From: Owenia fusiformis
Lineage: Eukaryota > Annelida > Polychaeta > Sabellida > Oweniidae
NCBI GenBank assembly: GCA_903813345.2
Contig: CAIIXF020000012.1
Location: forward strand, 11,328,932-11,392,931
Direction: 5' to 3'
Length of the DNA: 64,000 nucleotides
Below are positions 23,601-38,600 of the stretch, one piece after another (the first letter of the stretch is position 1; each line of letters begins with the position of its first letter). A program made the position numbers and the translations under genes. The notes beneath the pieces were generated by a model, which saw nothing but the letters and a program-made list of their open reading frames with translations, was not told the origin of the DNA and did not search any database.

Positions 23601-26600
23601 ATACACAAGTTGATGGAGTATGTGCCGAAGAAGGATGTCTACACGGGACAGGTGTTTACTAGAGAGAGGTGTTCACTTAGACAGGTTTTACTGTATTAAC
23701 AATGATATACACAAATAAAATATGTCGGATGGAGAATGCATTTATCTTAAAAAGTCCTGGTATAGTAGTGATCTCCCTAGGATTTTTTCTCAGGTGGGTG
23801 CAAAATTTTGATTTTGACAATTCAGACCACAATTGGTCAAAATATGCCAATTTTCATGATTTTTCTCATTTTCAAGTGGGTGCAAATAGATTTTCAAGTT
23901 GGTTCAACCCTATTTTCAAAATCTCAGGTGGGTGCTGCGCCCACTTGCTTTAATGCTGGAGAGATCCCTGTATAGTATACCAACAATAATATTGCTCCAT
24001 ATTATAACTGCACAGCCTTAATCTATGAAAATTCTTTACTAGTTACAATTCAATGCAATAAATCAAACCTGTGTGTCATTTATTATAAAATGCCTGAAAG
24101 ATAAGCGCATAATAACAAAACCGCAACTAGCATCCAAGATTAATTTCTCTATGAAAAGAAAACTACCAGACAAAGGTCATCATCATGTGTAATATAATAT
24201 TAAGGGAGAGACAGTCTTAAAGGAAGTCCCATAAATGAAGGGTTGATTTTTCAGATCACCCTGCTTGTATATTGAAATCTTGTGGTTGAAAATAAGCTGG
24301 TTATTTCAACAAAATTCAGCTTTGTATCAACTATTGACAATGTTATCTACATTCATGTTGGAAGATTATGATAGTCCACAAATTCAGAAAAAATGGGGAA
24401 AAACAATATTATTCTTATAACAAAATACTATCTTTTGAACAACTTTCCGCATTTTCTGACATCTGAATATTAAATCTACATTTTCCCTAATATAAACTAA
24501 TAGCTGCTTTCTATGTTTTATATATCAAGGCAGGAACATTGTGACCTTCCTGTCTCAAAATCATTTTGAGGTTAACTGAATCTGATAGCTCCTTACAGCA
24601 AATTTAATTTTTTTCGAACTACCTGTAGTTATCACCACCCCCTACACACCTACATATATTGGCAAACCTGCATAAGTTCTACTTGAGAGGTTTTTCACGA
24701 AAAGGGGTTCATTTAAAATTAAATCATATGGTCATGGAACTCTAAAGTGTTTTACTTATGGAGTGTTCCACTTTATATATAAAAAAATGACCCAGGCCAC
24801 AGGAAAGGGGGTCTTATCACAGATTTTTTCAATATTTTGATTTTTTGTTTTTCTTAAAAAGCACAAAGAGACCTTTCAAATGAGACATGGCTTATGTCTT
24901 AACTATTTTTCCTTGCAGATTTAGACCAAAAAGATTTAAATTGAGCATGTTTTCCTCTTAATCTTGGGCACATGTAGCACAATTTTAATTTTTGTGATAA
25001 GACAGGTTTTCCTGTGGCCAGGCTCAAATATGACATCATACTTCTCCAAAGTATACTACACTATCAGAATCTGCAAGACATTTTACTGAGAAATTATTGA
25101 TTTTTAAAGCAATAAAGACAATTTATTAAATGATAAGATAGTGATTTCAGGCGCATTACAGCCTAAATACAAATTCTGTTGCAACGGTTTCTGTCCTTCA
25201 TGGAAAACAACGATAATGTAAAATTTAAAAAAATATCTGCGGGTTGCAATTAATAGACCGAATAATCTTAACAATATGGAAATGTTATCAGTTGTTTATG
25301 AAGTTTCGAGTATTATTTTTGAAACTTAAAATAAATCTCCTGCAAGGGTTCCTCCCACACACAAAACAGTGAAACCTGTCTGAGTGAACTCCTCCCTATG
25401 ACCAAAATCTCATTATGATAGACCATGTAACTCTCCAATTCTGTTGAAATGCAGTTTTGGCCTAAAGCTGCATTAAAACCTGTCTAATCCGAATGCAGAT
25501 ATTTCTGGGCAAAATGTTGCAAGGGTTCCTCCCACACACAAAACAGTGAAACCTGTCTGGGTGAACTCCTCCCTATGACCAAAATCTCATTATGATAGAC
25601 CATGTAACTCTCCAATTCTGTTGAAATGCAGTTTTGGCCTAAAGCTGCATTAAAACCTGTCTAATCCGAAGGCAGGAATTAATGGGCAAAAGTGTTTGGA
25701 TAAGCATATGTATGTTCACTATCTGCAGTTTTTAAACAATGCAAAAAATGACAGATTAAAACAAGGCATTATCATGCATAGTGTCACCACCTGCCATTTG
25801 TTACAGGCACAGAACACTGACCACCAAACACCATCTACAAAAAAAGTGATCCCGCCTCCAATTGTGATAGTGACATAAAAATGGATGGTGAAAAGTGTTT
25901 GTATTGAGAGATGCAGTTGAGAGATGTCTTTGAATATATAGTACCATCTGTATCTATGATCACCTCTAATCCAAACACATCTCAATGTGAACACTTTTTC
26001 TCAGTCCCAATTTCGTTATTTCCCATTGATTCACATGTTAAAAAATCTTGGAATGTAAACACCTGCTAATCTGAACACCTTTAGCTGGGAAAAATGGTGT
26101 TCAGATTAGACAGGTTTTACTGTATATTTTTTACTGATTCTTATGTCAGCCTTTGCGACAAATAGGTTATTCAATTATGTCATCACTATAGGGCATAGGG
26201 GGTGTTCCAGGAAAAATACACAAAATTATATTTATTTTACATCCTTAAAGCTAATATAAATATCATCTGTATAAATAATCCATGACTAACTTTAAACAAT
26301 GTTATTATGTTCGCGTGTTACCATTTTTTACTCTTTAACCTGCAATGCAAAAACGGCTGATTTCTTATATTCTAACAACTTTACTCTGCAGGAGTCCATC
26401 TGTTTTTTATATTATAGTTCTTATTCTACTTTTTCTTTTGTATTTATATGTATATTTCATGACATCCAAGTGAGTTTAACTCGCATCTTGTACTTGATAC
26501 ATCCAAAAATCAAATATGTGTCAGACTAACATCCTTTAAACCAAATACCCAAGAGACAACAACCAAAAGATCGATGACGAAAGATTTTTCTGCCCCAATC

Positions 26601-29600
26601 TAACAATTTTTTAAATTCTGTTTTCAGTGGCAATCATAAGTCTGACCCTAAAATGGTGAAATTTGTACACGATCGGCAGATTTGATACAAAAATTACTTA
26701 TCTAGTATCAGGTCATTCAATAGGCTATGATTGCAAGCCGAAAAATATTGCCTAGAGCAGAGAAATATTGTTCTCAACCAAAATACAAGTTACTATAGCA
26801 ACCATAACTTTTGACGAATCATAACACATTTTATTTTTGTGTCCCAATGAATTCCCAAAGAATTCCCAAAGAATTCTATATTCTGTGAGTTTCAGGAAAA
26901 AAATTCAAGATCAAATCTTTTTCTTCACCAAATTGCAAATTACCAAATCACTGATATAGATGTTATATTCGTAAAGCTACAGCTAAAGATTTAAGCTCAT
27001 TATCATATGTATGATATAAAATGTTGAGGAAGGGGTTAAACTAAAAAATCATCAGAGAAATCAATGTTAAATGTAGCAGATTCATTTGTAAGGTCAGGGG
27101 TTTCATTAGCAGCAGGCAACAGGCGATTTTCACCAGTCAGTTTTCACAAATTCGCCTGTTGTTTTTAGGGACTTTTCTTCTTTCTCTTAATTTTGCCTGT
27201 TATTTATATTTTTTATATTTATATAGCCTGTTGTGAGAAATTCTAGTGAAACCCCTAAAGGTGATCAATAAAGGTTGTTTAGCCCTTCAAACCTTACCCA
27301 GTCAAGAAGGGAAAGCCTCCTATGTAGCCTACTAATACTCCAGTATCATTATTCCAGGTGGAAACCTTGACATTCAATCATTCTTTTTTGCTGCCAGGAA
27401 TCCATCATCCAGGTAAACACTAAACAGAACTTTAACCATAACATGACCTTAAAAAACTTTGGACGGCTAAAATATCACTTTAGTTGTTCATACAAAGTGA
27501 ATACATTTATCTTTGTTATTTTGGTCCAGAAAACAGTAAGTCCATTGAGCTGCCCTTTCTAAAGGCTTGGTTTTGTTTCTTAAAAGAGAGCTTCATGGTT
27601 TTACTATTTGGCTACTTAAGGTACATTGAGCTGGCGTTTCTAATTTATTAGGCCTGTACCAAGCTTTTGCCAAGGCCAGGGTGTTCACTTTTCAACTTTG
27701 ACCCAAACCCATTTGGAAAATGATCAGAATGGTGAAAACTGCATGATTTTGAAAGAATTTTTGGATGAGCGAAATTGTTCACATATTGAGGTTTTTATCA
27801 TGGAAATATTATAATAATATTGAGAGTCAGATATTCAAGAATACAGATTATAGATTATCAGGGTCAAGGTCATTAAGCCAGCTTTTGCCAAGGTGGTTCA
27901 GTTCTTACAAAATTTAAGGTAGGATTAAAATTAGACAATTTTGGCCCAAAATCGATTGAAAAGTGCTAAAAATCTGCATGATGTTGAAATGATTTTTGGC
28001 AGGGTAGGGCTAGTAGGACTACCGGCCCGGAGGTACCCTATAAGTCTAGGTATGAAAAGGTCATCATGACTGAAAAGTAAACCTACTGTATTTATAACAA
28101 AAAGGGCAATGTTTATAGAATAACTATTTAAATAGATAAATATCCAATTAATTCAAGCAGCGTTTATTCAATAATGACACACCGATGAAAAATTACATAT
28201 TTTAATTAAAGATCAGTCATTTATTTTAGCAGCGCATTGATTTATTTTTGTAACTTGTTGGCAAGCCATGAAATATATGTAAAGTCCAGATAACATTGAT
28301 TTGAGTGTAAATCCATATATTTCTGAGCTAGTTGATGCACTCTGTCCTAAACATCGTAAATGGTTTTATAATGTGAAGGGTTGAATTGAAATGTACATAA
28401 TATTTCATGATTTAATTAATTAATCAGATATATTTTAATGACTTAAAAGAAATCAAAGTGGAATGGTCTTGCTTTAGGAAGAAAATTGTTAAACTTTTGA
28501 TTAAATTTTAATTTCAATTTAAAGAATGAATGGGGAGGACCTATTGTGATTATGCTTATAGACATCCCACATGTAAAAAAACAAGTGAATTAGAACATAA
28601 CTGATTTTCTTGGATTACTTTAATTTACTCAAATGCATTCAACTTGGCTTTCCTTAATAACTCATTCTCATACCAAAATTGTGTAAATCTTGAAAATCGA
28701 TTGAATTAATGCATCGCAAAACTACTTTGTTCAAATAACACAATGTTCAGTTGACACCTAAAGACATGATCTTATCCACTAATATTTAGATTTCTTCTGG
28801 TCTTTTTCTCCACATTGTCAACCATTGATTTTGGAAATAGGCATTAACCTTTACCATGCTGCCTTATTTCAGCAAATATATCCCACGCAACTGGCTTATT
28901 TTTCAAAGAGTGCAAAAAATGATATGCCTGGACTAAATAATTAATATCTCAATAACTACTGAATGAATCTGGGTAAAATTTTCACAAAGGGAAGATACAG
29001 TGGCCTGGCTCATGAAAAAAATGTTCTCATGAATTTTTTTCGTACATTTACACGACTGGGCATAAATATACCATGAATACTCCTCCGGAATCCGCCGCTC
29101 CGCCCCTTCGTCTGGTCAGAATCCAAATCTCAATTTGCAGCGATCGAATGTTCAATTTTTCAATTCAGAAAATATTCTAGTTTCTATTTTCGATGACCAT
29201 TATCGGCTTCCAAGAGCCTAAAGAGCTCGAAATCGCTATCCATTTCCTCCACATTTTCGTTGTGATCGTATTTGTCCGCCATTTTGTACGATTTGTTCAC
29301 TAAAAACGACTAAAACACTGTTTAAATTGTTGAATTGAGAATTATTTTTCGAAATATCGCCATTTCTAGGTCAACAGGAAGTCATGTTAGGCACTGAATA
29401 AATCGGGCAATCTAATTGGACAATACGAATGGCGTGAAAAAGTAAAGTTTTTAAAAGTTTGAAATCGGGCGTACGGGTCCGCCGGCAGTTGTGAGAGACA
29501 TTTTAGTCTCGGCGGACGCGTCCGCCGGCAGCACGCTAAAGGTTAAACTTCAGAAAGACTGTCTAAAGACTGTGTAATAAACATTTTTCTTTGCACTCCT

Positions 29601-32600
29601 ACATTGCGTCAGGCCAGAAGTTTCATAAGCTGCGGGCAATGGGCAATTTTTGTCAGCTGCCCCTTCCATCTTTGTTTTTCTTTTATCAAAGTGATTTTTT
29701 TATCGACATGATTTTTTATCGACGTGATTGGTCTGTTCAAATCATAGTTTACTTATAGTTTTATTTATTTATTTGTTAGAAATTCACTGTTTTGTTAATG
29801 TTAGAAACAAATAAATACAAGGCATTAACACGTAAAATTTCACAACCTGTCATTTGTTACAGATACTGAACACCAAACGCTGAACACCAACCAAGGGAAA
29901 GATCAATACCCGGTGATTTCAGCGGGAAGTGGCGTTTCGTTCAGTGGATGAGCTGCGTGCGCACGCATAAATGTGATTATCCAATATAATTAGGGGAGGG
30001 CTATTTGAAGTAGTTTTTGGTCTCAGGCGCGACCCAGGGCTGTTGTCTTAAGGACATTTCGTTGAAAATGAGCCATTCGGCTGATAATTGGTAAGAGTTT
30101 GCGATCTTATAATGTATAACTGTTACTCAGACACATATTTTGACACGATTCTGTTGGAAATAAGCTTTGAACCGAAGGATATTCACGATTGATATGCACA
30201 TTTTTGATTGTGCCATTGCTTTTCTATTGCACAATCCATGTATTGATAGAAGAAACATTAATAATGCAGATTGGTTTACCTTCAATACATGGCAGACACT
30301 ACATATCGGTCTATTAATACCAGTTTGTGCCTTAAATAGTTTTATATTTCCATCCCCGGCCTGGAGCCTGGGTGTGTTTGTCTCTTATGTGTATGCTTGT
30401 GCATGGACTTCTAATCACTAGCAGAATTTAACATGATGCAAACTCGACATTATAACTCATGCTGTAACATTTTGACTTCGCTGGAAAACAATAGGAATTA
30501 TTTTTCTTGCCAATCAATCATGAATCACAATCAAAATTTCAGAATGATCAATCAGGCAATTGTCTAAATCAAGTTATAACATTATATGATATTCAGCAAG
30601 AAGTCCGGTAGAAATACAGAATATTTAAACATCAAAGCTGAAAGTTAAAAGCTAATCTGTCAATTTTCTGTCTGCAAAAGAGCGTTTACATTTGACACAA
30701 TAACAGACTGAGGCTTTGAAATCTAGGATTCCCCAGGAAAATATGACGTCATACTAATTAGCATAAGGATTTCCCTATTGGTATGGGTCGAGCCTTGTTC
30801 GAAAACACAATCCATAAATACATGCTAATTTCTAAGGAGATAGGAAGTGTATAACGTGTTTATCGATTTTGTTTAAAGATTTAATCAATTATCAAATTGT
30901 TTAAGTGGATAAAGTGGTCACACTTGCTTCAATTCATAGCGAAATCGACGGATAGAAACTGACCAAATTCCCGATATCCTACCCCGTATTACTGTAGGCT
31001 ATAAGCACAGTGACCTACAGAGGGCGCTATCACAAACAAGTACTGCACGAACCGATAAATTCCCGGGTATTGTAACGCCCTTGCACCAACCACCAAACAC
31101 CATCCACAAAAAATGAAGACCATAACAATATGTTACAACCACAACCCTCGGGTATATTTTAAGTCCACAGATAAAGACATAATGCAACCTCAATAAAGAA
31201 AAACAAATAATCAAACAGGATTTCAGTTTTTCTGGTAAAAATTCATTGTGAAAAAACAATCCACTTACAAGATCCCAAACAATGATATTACTGTCTGTAA
31301 AAGGATTACATCACAGACAAGTCAGGAAATGGGGCACTCTATCTAATTTTTGAAAAAATACTGTAAGCACATATAATCTCTTTGACATGGTTTAGCTGAA
31401 AGCATATTGATCTGCCATACACTCCTCAAGGGACCCAGAAAATGTTCCGTGTAAGAAAGACGTTTGAGCTTTCAAAACGCCATAACTTCTGAACGGGAAG
31501 TCGGATCGAAATTTGGTTTGCAGATTCGGATTCCTGAGAAAATTCTACTCTTATTTCATAACTCATATGTTAAATTTGGAGAATTTGTCTTTTCTCACAC
31601 TCCTCAAGGGACCAAGAAAATGTTCCGCGTAAGAAAGAGATTTTATTCACTCAATGCTATACTATTCTTTGCTTTTGTTTGACTAAGCTTCTTAAAAGAT
31701 AGCTTCATCTTTCTACTTTAATTTAAAGAAAACCTGAGCCAACCAAAACTTAACATGCCAGAAGGACAATTTTCTTTATACATGTACATGGCCATCTTCT
31801 CTGACGTCATCATTGACCAATTATTAGCCAACATTTACAATTCGACATATACTGAAACATATTTTTTTGCTTGCTGATTGGTTGTGAAATATACAGTAGA
31901 TTTGGATCGATTAATGACCTGAGGTATGACGGCCACAGACAGCGTGGGCGAGGCTGTTAAACTGTGAAATTATCTAACCTTTGTTTCAGGACATTCTATA
32001 TAATTCTTGTTATAACAGGGAAGTGTAATATTTTTGTTATGGTTCAATACCTTACCAGTGTTGATCTTTCTATTGTGCATCAAGACTGTGTTTAGTTTAG
32101 CTACAAGCCCTTGTGACTACGCCCACCCCCACTATACCCCCCCCCCCCCTGTAATAGATAAGGGAGGCCCAGAGACTTGAAGCAAGACTAGACTGTGTTC
32201 CGACCCCCATTTTCATAAAATAATTAGATTAGAGGCAAAGTACAAGACTTACCAGCAAACAAACGAACAAAAAAGTTCCCTTATCATACATAGGCCCTGT
32301 TTTTATTTTTCAATCAGTCCCTCTCTCCCTCCATCCACCCCAAGTGAATGATGACCTACCAAAGGCATTTGATATGTTGGAGACATGACTGACTACAGTG
32401 CAAGAAGACAAGAGCAATGTTCAGTATTCTCTGAATAGTGTGAAATAGATGTTCAGGATGGTACAAGCCAATTGTCAACCTCCAAAGTAGGTATTGCGCC
32501 CATCATGATATTAACCACATCCTCCGATCACAGGGCTTCAAAATCCAGAATGTATTCTTTCTTTTTACCCCCTGCAATAAGCAGTTAGCATTTCCCCTAT

Positions 32601-35600
32601 TAAAAACTCACAATCTGATTGACTGTCCCAACACTGCCACAGAAATCATGTACATGTATAAGTCATTGCGCATAATTAGATCACGCGATTCAGTTAAATC
32701 GGGCGCAGGGGGGAAGGAGGTAGGGATATTGGACACCTGCTTAGGAGGATGGATAAACCATGACATCTCATTGATGAAACAGAAAGATGTTCTGAATATC
32801 AGAATGGCATAGTGCCCACTTGGTTCAATACCAGAGAGGCCTCTAGAGACACTGGGCAGGGGATTATTAATAGGGAACCACTTGCTAGAGGAAATCACTG
32901 CTAATTATGCAATGCTGTAATAATCCATCATACCAGCGGTTATGGTTATTATAATAGTGCAAATATTGATATTCTGGACAATCAAATCACATCTTAGGTT
33001 ACTATCTTCTCTATCAAAATAATACGGAATATGAAGAAAAATAACGTTAATTAAAAGAACAACAGTGAGACAACAATATACCGGTACATGTTCTTTATTT
33101 TCTACCCTTTCATCTCTAAATATATTTTGTATCTTTAAAAGTGAGCTTCATATACCTAATGTACAAGACTATACAGTACCTTTCAAAGGAATTTGTGTCA
33201 AACTGCTGAAATATATCTCAAAGATCTCTAATAGAATTATTTCTCATCAAAGAACTTAATCCTAATTTAACCTGTTAAGGCCAAAATATCCAAATGCACT
33301 TAACAAAATGCATTGGCTCATAATAACAATAAGTTACACCATTTTTGATCATGTTCATATTCACATGAAACACTTCACTTAAAAACACTTCCAAAGTGTA
33401 AATCACTTGGGAGGTGTTCTACTAAATAGAGGTTCATTCAACATTAAGTCAGTTGGTCCTGAGACTTAATAAAGTGTTCTACTAAAAGAGGTGGTCCACT
33501 TCTAAAGGTGTTCCACTTAAAGAGGTTCATTCAACATTAAGTTAGTTGGTCTTGGGACTCTGAAAAGTGTTCTACTTGTACAGGTGTTCCACTTTACAGG
33601 TTTCGCTATATTGTTGCAATAGTCTAGGTATAAGGTGCACAAGTAGTAACATCTGAAACCACCCAAGAAAGCCCTACAAATCATATAATCATATAAACTG
33701 TATCAAATCAATATGCTACATACCTTCATAAATTCTACAGGAGTTACTTCCATTCACTACATACTTATAGATTTCCTATTTAGCCTTTCTATTAATTATT
33801 CTCTAATTATCCTCTTTACGTCATATCGTACAAGACGACTTATCAGATTTTCTATTTACAGAGCAGATTTATAGGAATCAAGGAGATTTCAAGGACTTAT
33901 TTTCAACCAAGGAATGCGGTTCTGGTTCATAATACATCAATTCTATTATTGTCATTCATAATGTAAACAAGATAACGGTGTCAATTTGGGATAAAAACCA
34001 GAAATTGAATCGATGAAAACAAATAATGTATCGGTTGATTGTTTTTTGTGAGGCAATCTGAAGACACAGTTAAGTTATGACCATGTTAAATATCTCATTA
34101 TCTCCTAAAGGAGACGAAGTAGCCCCTCAGCCAGAAAACTCCCTATTTACATCTATCTCCCTTCTCTACATCCTATGACACACAGGCCCGTAGCCAGGGG
34201 GGGGGGTTCGCAGGGTTCGGACGACCCCCCCCCCCCTTGGCCAAAAATTCTTTCAAAATCATGCAGTTTTTCACCATTTTGAGCACTCCTCAAGTGATTT
34301 TAGCCATATTTGGGCCAACATTTTCAAATGTGAACCCCCCCTGGAAATTTTTGATAAAATGAACCCCCCTCCATAGCAAATCCTGGCTACGGGCCTGACA
34401 CCTTTACTTCTCTCATGTCAATTTTAGGTCTTCCTTCATATTTTGTGTTGGCTAAATCAAATCCAAGAATATTGGTTATATAGGAAATAGTGTATCTTTA
34501 TAGGAAAATAGGTAAAACGGGATATTCTATATTAGAGCACAAAGAGAACATCTATTCTTTCAAAGCACAATGATTTCATTAGTAGAGGACATTACCCGCA
34601 ATGGCTCTTAGATCTTCATGAGGCAAATTTATAAGATAATGGGTCTAACGAACCACATTGGTCATTGGTTGATTAGAATCATGTTGGTTCTCACAATATA
34701 AAACTAGAAAATGGCAACTCCACGGAGTAGCAAATCCCAACGAACACTATATAAATCATCAATCTTTTGCGTAAAACCGTTCACCAATATACATCTTTCC
34801 ACCAAATATGAAGAAAATCTGTCAATTAGTATTCGAGTTATCTTCCAGACAGACGGACAGACAGACTGACAGACAGACGGACGGAGGGCTTCACTATATC
34901 CCTACAGAACTTCGTTCGTTGGGATAATAATAATAATCACCCTGGAAAAAAAATTCAAGGAATTCTATAAAGAACATGCAGTTGTCATGGTGATCTTTAA
35001 ACAAGAATTGATTAAAATGCAACAAGAACTGTAAAACTTGTTGCAAGCATAAACCACCTGTTAACTGATATTAATAATGTACCATTCACCCTGATCTACC
35101 ATATAACATGATCTACCATTACATATACCATGGTCTACCATTCACCCTGATCTACCATATCAAATTATACCATTACACACACCATGATGTACCATTCACT
35201 CTGATCTACCATATCAAATGATACCATTACACACACCATTATCTACCATTCACCCTGATCTACCATATCAAATTATACCATTACACACACCATGATGTAC
35301 CATTCACTCTGATCTACCATATCAAATTATACCATTACACACACCATGATGTACCATTCACTCTGATCTACCATATCAAATTATACCATTAGACACACCA
35401 TGATCTACCATTCACCCTGATTTACCATATCAAATGATACCATTACACATACCATGATCTACCATTCACCCTGATTTACCATATAACATGATCTACCATT
35501 ACATATACCATGACCTTCCATTCACCCTGATCTACCATTACATATACCATAATCTACCATTCACTCTGATCTACCATATAACATGATCTACCATTACATA

Positions 35601-38600
35601 TACCATGATCTACCATTCACTCTGATCTACCATATAACATGATCTACCATTACATATACCATGGTCTACCATTCACCCTGATCTACCATATAAAATGATC
35701 TACCATATACCATGAGCTACCATTTCTTCCAAGTACTTCTACCATTCATACTGATCTACCATTTTCTATGATCTACCATTTATACAAATCTACCATTCAT
35801 CTATTCAATTTATTCATGACTGAAAATTGTGCGGGTATTAAACAAATATGGACATCAATACTGTCTCCCAAGTTGGCAATCACACCTATGTCATTGTCTG
35901 ACCTAGATAACAAGTAATAAGTGTTTATTGGTGCCTTTTGTACATACTCTCTGGAATCTATAGAACTTCAATATATCAACAGATTCAACACAAATGAATC
36001 AAGTATTGCTTAGTTACGCCTAATGGAGGAAACTAAATGATAGTGATCCCATCAATAATGTCATTGCATGAATATGTACATGTTTACACCCTCCACCAAA
36101 AGAATGGTAAACCTAATATCATTGCATGAATATGTACATGTTTACACCCTCCACCAAAAGAATGATAAACCCAATATCATTGTATGAATATGTACATACA
36201 CCCTCCACCAACAGGCTGGAAAACCTAATATCAGTATAAATGAATCTGTACATACACCTTCCACAAAAAGGCTGGAAATCCTAATAATATCAGTATATGG
36301 ACACATGCATTTACACCCCCCACAAATAGGCAGGAAAACCTAATATCATTGTATGAAAATGTACAACCCCTCCACCACAAAAAGGCTGGAAACCCTAATA
36401 TCGATGTAAATAATTCAGGCTTCTCCCCTCATACAAAGTCTAATACAAAACCCCTGTGCTTGAAATCATCTACAATTCATTGAGTTTAGGTCTTAAAGCC
36501 TTTATTCATGTTCTAATTTTCATTTTTCAATGGATTATGATTGATCTGGTTTTGGTCATTTTTTCTTAAATATTGCCATTCATGAATAATAAAATTAGCA
36601 TCTAAACGAGAAAGTTATGCGATTCCCAGTCGGTATTTTATATAATCACATGGCTATAAATACACAATTGTTCATTTTCCTGGTATGGCGATTATGCTTA
36701 ATCAAGTAATTTGATTACATTTTCAACATATAACATAAACTAACAGTTTTGCACTTGACCCAGAAAACTTGATTAGAAAGCTAGATATACCACCAAGGTA
36801 ACACACTGTAAACACTAATGAAGATAACTGTTTAAGGTAGGCGCAGTAGAATGAATGATCTGGCTAATTAAGGTAACCCATGGAATATATATTGGCTAAC
36901 TAAGGTAGCCCAAATAGAATATTAATCAGGCTAATTAAGGTAGCCAAAAAGATGAAAAATTTGACTAATCAAGGTAGTCCAAAGAATGAATAATCTGACT
37001 AATTAAGGTTGCCCAAAAGATTAATCATTGGACTAATTAAGGTAGGTACGGCAGGATAAATAATCTAGCAAACAAAGGATGAGTCCTCCATGGCGTCATC
37101 ATGCGTAAACAAATCAACAGTCATCTAAATTGAATCTTCATTCGTAATTGAAAAACAAGAAGTTGTAGCAATTCTAACAATTTATAGGTTATCTTTGAAC
37201 GTGAGTTATGATATCTTCCATTCTGCAATTTTTTACAATAACAATTGCTTTTATTGATTTTGACCTATTGCTTTGATAAATATTCATAATCCTCAGACTT
37301 TTGTAAAAAACAATAGAGTAGATGGAAGCAAATGATAAGTACTATCTATCAATAACCTAGACATCTTTTCATAGGCCAAATAGGATAAGTTAGAGTAAAC
37401 AGGATAAGTCTGAATTTGTATGCTTCGACACACTTTAAACCAACAGATCTAAGGGCTTTACCAAAATCATACAAAGCTCAAAGAGGAAGCAACTTATTCT
37501 GGACAACTTTTGGGAAGATAACAGTGATTTCTTTCTCAAGTGGGTGCAAAGTTTGAAGACCAAATTTGGTCAGAATTTGCATATTTAAATAAATTATTTC
37601 ATTTTCAAGTGGGTGCTCAGGTGGGTGCAAGCCTAAATCTTGAAAAATCTCAAGTGGGTGCAGTGCCTACTTGCTGTGGAGATCACTGGGTTAAATGCTC
37701 TAAGTGTAATTGAGAGTGTAATAGTCAATACCATAAACGAGGCACAGATCTTGGCACACAAGTCTGCTCTTACATCTGATAAAATTTCAGGTTAAATTCG
37801 GGACAATTCCCGTAAATGTTGATAACAATATTAATGTGCGACCCCCACCCACTCCTCAGCAGCACAAAACCACACAGAATTAACACTTTTTAAAGATTAA
37901 CAAAGCATTGCAAAATGTCACCACCATTTATTACAGACAGCAACCGCCAATATGTCACCACTTTTTGGTGGTGACATAAAATTGTTTGCTGACACAATAG
38001 ACGGAATAGGTAAGTACAAATGAGAGAACAGCCTAAGTTATACCTCACTCTACGTGGTATCTAGAATATTTAGCTAATGACTGTAATAGTACTGTCTACC
38101 TGGTTTTACCTTATTAAATGACAGGTGAGAAGTATATAATTACATGTACTTAATTAAAAACAGGAATACACATTATATAACACGTATAACAGTCGACTGA
38201 ATTCATTAGCTTGCATGGACTAAAAGCACAGAATGCAACGGCTCCTAGATTTAATAAGAACCTACTGTCTTCTATCAGGTCCTTAACTATTCACCTTTAC
38301 ACATAAATTAAGTACAATATAAGAGCTATATATCATGTATCTGAGGAATAGTATAATTACACATAATGGCACCACTAAATAAATAATGACACAGTGACTG
38401 ATACACATACAAACAATGACACTGACAAAAATATGATAATAGCAAATATATAATGACACACATATAATGGTACCACCAAATATTCAATGACACACATAAC
38501 AATGACACATATAATTGCACCACCATATTCAAAGTGACACTCATATTATGACACCAACAATAATATAACTACACATAAACCTTTTCACTTTCATACTTTT

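Noticed and set aside
32608-32898. 96-codon minus-strand frame with lower AT content
   Set aside because: No splice sites, promoter or recognisable motif support it; kept only as a note on the region.
35088-37075. Regularly spaced direct repeats that could suggest a CRISPR array
   Set aside because: The units are contiguous minisatellites without unique spacers, in an animal intron.
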